A stretch of 9,008 nucleotides of DNA, taken from the NCBI GenBank assembly GCA_902783065.1, contig CACZPV010000050.1:1-9008 (forward strand), written 5' to 3'. Source of the DNA: an uncultured Ruminococcus sp. Lineage in GTDB: Bacteria; Bacillota; Clostridia; Oscillospirales; Acutalibacteraceae. Positions within the stretch are counted from its first letter, which is position 1. Each line of letters opens with the position of its first letter. The translations under genes and the position numbers were made by a program. The notes beneath the pieces are model-generated. The model did no database searches and was not told where the DNA came from. It saw only the letters and a program-made list of their open reading frames with translations. This document shows, piece after piece, positions 6,439 to 9,008 of the stretch.

Positions 6439-7854
6439 ATGTCTGAGTTACATGATGAATGTGGTGTTTTCGGTATTTATAAAAATGACGAGGACATGAA
6501 TATAGTTGATGAAACCTATCTTGCTCTTTATGCATTGCAGCATAGGGGACAGATTGGTGCTGGCATTGCAGTTAACAATAACGGTAAAATGACCTATTAC
6601 AAGGATCATGGTATGATACCGGAGGCGCTTCCTGAGGCAGAATTGAATCGTCTTGGTGTAGGTAATATTGCACTCGGTCATGTGAAGTATTCTTCGGGAG
6701 AAGCAGTGGATCACGAAAATCTGGCACCGCTTGTTATGCGGTATATTAAAGGACAGCTTGCTATTTGTATGAATGGCTCAATTACGAATTTTCATGATCT
6801 GCGTGAAGAATTGAATCAGGGAGCGGCAATTTTTCAGTCGAACGGAGATACAGAGGTAATTTCATATCTTATTGCAAGAGCAAGAATTAATGCTGCGTCA
6901 ATTGAAGATGCCGTTAGAGAAGCAGTTAATAAACTGGAGGGAGCTTATGTCATCGTGCTGATGTCACCGAGTAAATTGATTGGTGTGCGTGATCCTATGG
7001 GCATACGTCCGCTGTGCTATGGTAAAATTGGTGAGAGTTATGTATTGGCATCAGAATCCTGTGTTTTTGACAGTCTGGGCGGTGAGTTTGTCAGAGATAT
7101 CCGTCCGGGGGAAATGATTGTGTTCGATGAGGACGGTATACACAGCTTTCAGGTAATTGAAAGCAAAAAAACAGCATTGTGTCTGTTTGAGTATGTGTAT
7201 TTTTCTCGTCCTGATACAGTGCTTGATGGTGTTTCCGTTGCCAGAGCAAGACAAAGAGCAGGAGAACTTCTTGCAAAACAGCATCCGGTAGAAGCAGACT
7301 TTGTCTGTGGAGTACCCGACTGTGGTATTGAGTCGGCAATAGGGTATTCTATGGCCTCAGGCATCAGATATGCCACCGGATTGATTAAAAATAAATATAT
7401 CGGTCGTGCTTTTAATGACCGGAAGAAAAACAGCGAATATTTGATGAGGATTAAGCTGAATGCACTGAAACATAATGTGGAGGGGAAAAGAGTGATCGTT
7501 ATTGACGACTCTATTCTCAAAGGAGCAACAAGCAGACATATTGTGGATCTTCTCAGAGCAGCCGGAGCAAAAGAGGTGCATATGCGAATTGCTTCTCCGA
7601 TGTTTAAAAATCCGTGTTATCTGACAAGCGATACGACACCGAAAGAAGATCTGATTGCAGCAAAAATGTCTGTTGATGAAATATGCCGGTATATCGGTGC
7701 TGACAGTTTGGGCTTTCTAGATCCTGAAAGTCTGCCGGAAATTGCGAAGGAATGTCAGCTGGGTTTTTGTGATGCCTGCTTCACCGGTAATTATCCGCTA
7801 AGTGTTTCTGACATTTCGAGATCTGATAAATATTCTCATAAGATTGAATTATAA
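6439..7854 (+). CDS. purF: PurF, amidophosphoribosyltransferase (divergent form)
   Basis: Catalyses the first committed step of purine synthesis: PRPP plus glutamine gives 5-phosphoribosylamine, glutamate and pyrophosphate. At 471 residues it is full length. The N-terminal glutaminase domain should mature by cleavage of a short propeptide to expose C8 in ECGVFG. The phosphoribosyltransferase domain has the PRPP loop VIVIDDSILKGATSRHI (352-368). Four cysteines, C248, C393, C444 and C447, fit the 4Fe-4S ligands of the Bacillus-type oxygen-labile enzyme. Several conserved stretches differ: QHRGQIGAGI instead of QHRGQD/ESAGI, and GHVKYSSGEA instead of GHVRYxTxG, which replaces the arginine that binds glutamine in E. 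coli PurF (R73) with K83. The start is supported by AAGGAG 9 nt upstream. purM follows after 29 bp. Family is certain; an atypical paralogue is possible. Confidence 0.94.
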   Translation: MSELHDECGVFGIYKNDEDMNIVDETYLALYALQHRGQIGAGIAVNNNGKMTYYKDHGMIPEALPEAELNRLGVGNIALGHVKYSSGEAVDHENLAPLVMRYIKGQLAICMNGSITNFHDLREELNQGAAIFQSNGDTEVISYLIARARINAASIEDAVREAVNKLEGAYVIVLMSPSKLIGVRDPMGIRPLCYGKIGESYVLASESCVFDSLGGEFVRDIRPGEMIVFDEDGIHSFQVIESKKTALCLFEYVYFSRPDTVLDGVSVARARQRAGELLAKQHPVEADFVCGVPDCGIESAIGYSMASGIRYATGLIKNKYIGRAFNDRKKNSEYLMRIKLNALKHNVEGKRVIVIDDSILKGATSRHIVDLLRAAGAKEVHMRIASPMFKNPCYLTSDTTPKEDLIAAKMSVDEICRYIGADSLGFLDPESLPEIAKECQLGFCDACFTGNYPLSVSDISRSDKYSHKIEL

Positions 7855-7855
7855 T

Positions 7856-7877
7856 AACGGCTCAGCCGTTTGGAGGT
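7856..7877 (+). promoter_or_regulatory. Hairpin abutting the purM ribosome binding site
   Basis: AACGGC (7856-7861) and GCCGTT (7865-7870) form a perfect 6-bp stem with loop TCA, starting 2 nt after the purF stop. The purM ribosome binding site GGAGGT (7872-7877) begins 2 nt after the stem. There is no T tract, so it is not a terminator. It may stabilise or process the purF-purM message or tune purM translation. Confidence 0.45.
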
Positions 7878-7883
7878 AAACAT

Positions 7884-8921
7884 ATGAAAAGCTATAGTGA
7901 CAGTTATAAGGCAGCCGGTGTTGATGTAACCGCCGGTTACAGATCTGTTGAACTGATGAAAGAACATGTTGCTAAAACCATGACAAAAGGCGTACTCTCG
8001 GGAATAGGTGGTTTCGGCGGTCTGTTTGAAATCGATACGACAGGTATTGATCATCCTGTATTGGTTTCCGGAACGGATGGTGTCGGCACTAAACTTAAGG
8101 TTGCAATGCTCCTTGATAAGCATGATACTATAGGTATAGACTGCGTAGCAATGTGTGTTAACGATATTATATGCTGTGGAGCTAAGCCGCAGTTTTTCCT
8201 TGATTATATTGCCATAGGCAAGAACTATCCTGAAAAGGTTGCAGAGATCGTCAAGGGTGTAGCAGAGGGCTGTTTACAGAGCGGCTGTGCACTTGTAGGA
8301 GGTGAAACAGCAGAGCATCCGGGTATGATGCCTGAGGATGATTATGATCTTGCAGGATTCTCGGTTGGTGTTGTAGACAAGGAAAAAATTCTTAAACCCG
8401 AAACACAGAATCCCGGAGATATTATGATCGGCATTAAGTCCAGCGGTGTTCACTCCAACGGTTTTTCTCTTGTACGTAAAATTTTTGACATCAGTAATAA
8501 AGATAGTATTTCTGTTTATTATGATGAGCTGGGTACTACACTAGGAGAAGCATTGCTTACACCTACAAGGATTTATGTAAAGGCAATACTATCACTGCTT
8601 GATAGTGTAAATGTAAAATCTGTTTCTCATATTACCGGAGGCGGGTTTTATGAAAATATTCCTCGTTCTCTGCCGAAGGGTCTTTCAGCCAGGATCAGAC
8701 GCAGCGATGTAAAGGTGCTTCCGATTTTTGATTTGATAGCAAAAACAGGCAATATCCCTGAAAGAGATATGTTTAATACATTTAATATGGGCATCGGTAT
8801 GACAGTTGTCGTGGATAAGACAGATGCCCAAAATGCTGTGGAAGTTCTGAAATCAGCAGGAGAGGACGCCTATATTCTCGGTGAACTTGTGGAAAGCGAT
8901 GAAGGGGTTATTATTGAATAA
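7884..8921 (+). CDS. purM: PurM, phosphoribosylformylglycinamidine cyclo-ligase (AIR synthetase)
   Basis: ATP-dependent ring closure of FGAM to aminoimidazole ribonucleotide, step five of purine synthesis, in the cytoplasm. At 345 residues it is complete and of family length. Motifs in order: SYKAAGVDV near the N-terminus (residues 7-15), GGFGGLFEI (42-50), SGTDGVGTKLK (62-72) of the ATP/substrate site, MCVNDIICCGAKP (90-102), LVGGETAEHPGM (137-148), SSGVHSNGFSLVR, and HITGGGFYENIPR in the C-terminal domain. GGAGGT lies 6 nt before the ATG. It is translated 29 bp behind purF and is very likely co-transcribed with it. purN and purH commonly come next in Firmicutes, but the window ends before any further gene is visible. 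Confidence 0.97.
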   Translation: MKSYSDSYKAAGVDVTAGYRSVELMKEHVAKTMTKGVLSGIGGFGGLFEIDTTGIDHPVLVSGTDGVGTKLKVAMLLDKHDTIGIDCVAMCVNDIICCGAKPQFFLDYIAIGKNYPEKVAEIVKGVAEGCLQSGCALVGGETAEHPGMMPEDDYDLAGFSVGVVDKEKILKPETQNPGDIMIGIKSSGVHSNGFSLVRKIFDISNKDSISVYYDELGTTLGEALLTPTRIYVKAILSLLDSVNVKSVSHITGGGFYENIPRSLPKGLSARIRRSDVKVLPIFDLIAKTGNIPERDMFNTFNMGIGMTVVVDKTDAQNAVEVLKSAGEDAYILGELVESDEGVIIE

Positions 8922-8970
8922 TCGTAACTATTCAGTCCCCCTAAGTTTTCAAGGGTAAATACCGTTTTTA

Positions 8971-9005
8971 TTGCATAAACATTCATTTTCTTTAATTTTA
9001 TGCAA
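8971..9005. repeat. AT-rich 9-bp inverted repeat after purM
   Basis: TTGCATAAA (8971-8979) and TTTATGCAA (8997-9005) are a perfect inverted repeat with a 17-nt spacer. It sits 50 bp after the purM stop. The window ends 3 bases later, so a T tract cannot be checked. It could be a weak terminator, an operator, or the leader of the next gene. Confidence 0.35.
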
Positions 9006-9008
9006 GTA

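Noticed and set aside
7149..7520. 123-codon minus-strand open frame inside purF
   Set aside because: Fully covered by purF, with composition of a reverse-frame shadow and no recognisable family.

Overview
The window looks like chromosomal DNA from a low-to-mid GC Gram-positive anaerobe of the class Clostridia, perhaps a Ruminococcus-like member of the Oscillospiraceae. That placement is an inference. It rests on strong AGGAGG-type ribosome binding sites, a Bacillus-type PurF with a short propeptide and four Fe-S cysteines, a class I PurE with clostridial wording, a YusI-like ArsC/Spx protein and a short NfeD paired with a stomatin. All recognisable genes lie on the + strand, and all are core or widespread bacterial families.

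Layout. (1) 1-894: 3' part of a cysteine synthase gene, cut by the window edge. (2) 895-1146: two back-to-back hairpins, then a ~110-bp MITE-like inverted-repeat element (999-1109) with possible TTAG target duplications, ending just before (3) a 118-aa ArsC/Spx-family thioredoxin-fold protein (1147-1503). (4) 1504-1723: a spacer with weak hairpins and no convincing gene. (5) 1724-3694: a YgiQ-family radical SAM protein. (6) 3695-4051: a long AT-rich gap with a good promoter candidate and a ~170-nt leader. (7) 4052-5541: a two-gene membrane operon, short NfeD plus SPFH/slipin, closed by a strong intrinsic terminator (5570-5609). (8) 5712-8921: purine biosynthesis genes purE, purF and purM, with a 211-bp structured gap between purE and purF and a small hairpin just before the purM ribosome binding site. 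(9) 8922-9008: a short tail with a 9-bp inverted repeat.

How the genes work together. PurF makes 5-phosphoribosylamine from PRPP and glutamine (step 1), PurM closes the imidazole ring to give AIR (step 5), and PurE handles the carboxylation step that follows. NfeD and the slipin are a known partner pair thought to organise membrane microdomains. CysK makes cysteine, while the ArsC/Spx protein and YgiQ have no firmly known role here.

I found no clearly new multi-gene system. The most noteworthy items are the MITE-like element, the structured leader upstream of purF, an unusual PurF whose glutaminase site departs from the textbook motifs, and the TSGNQG substitution in the cysteine synthase.
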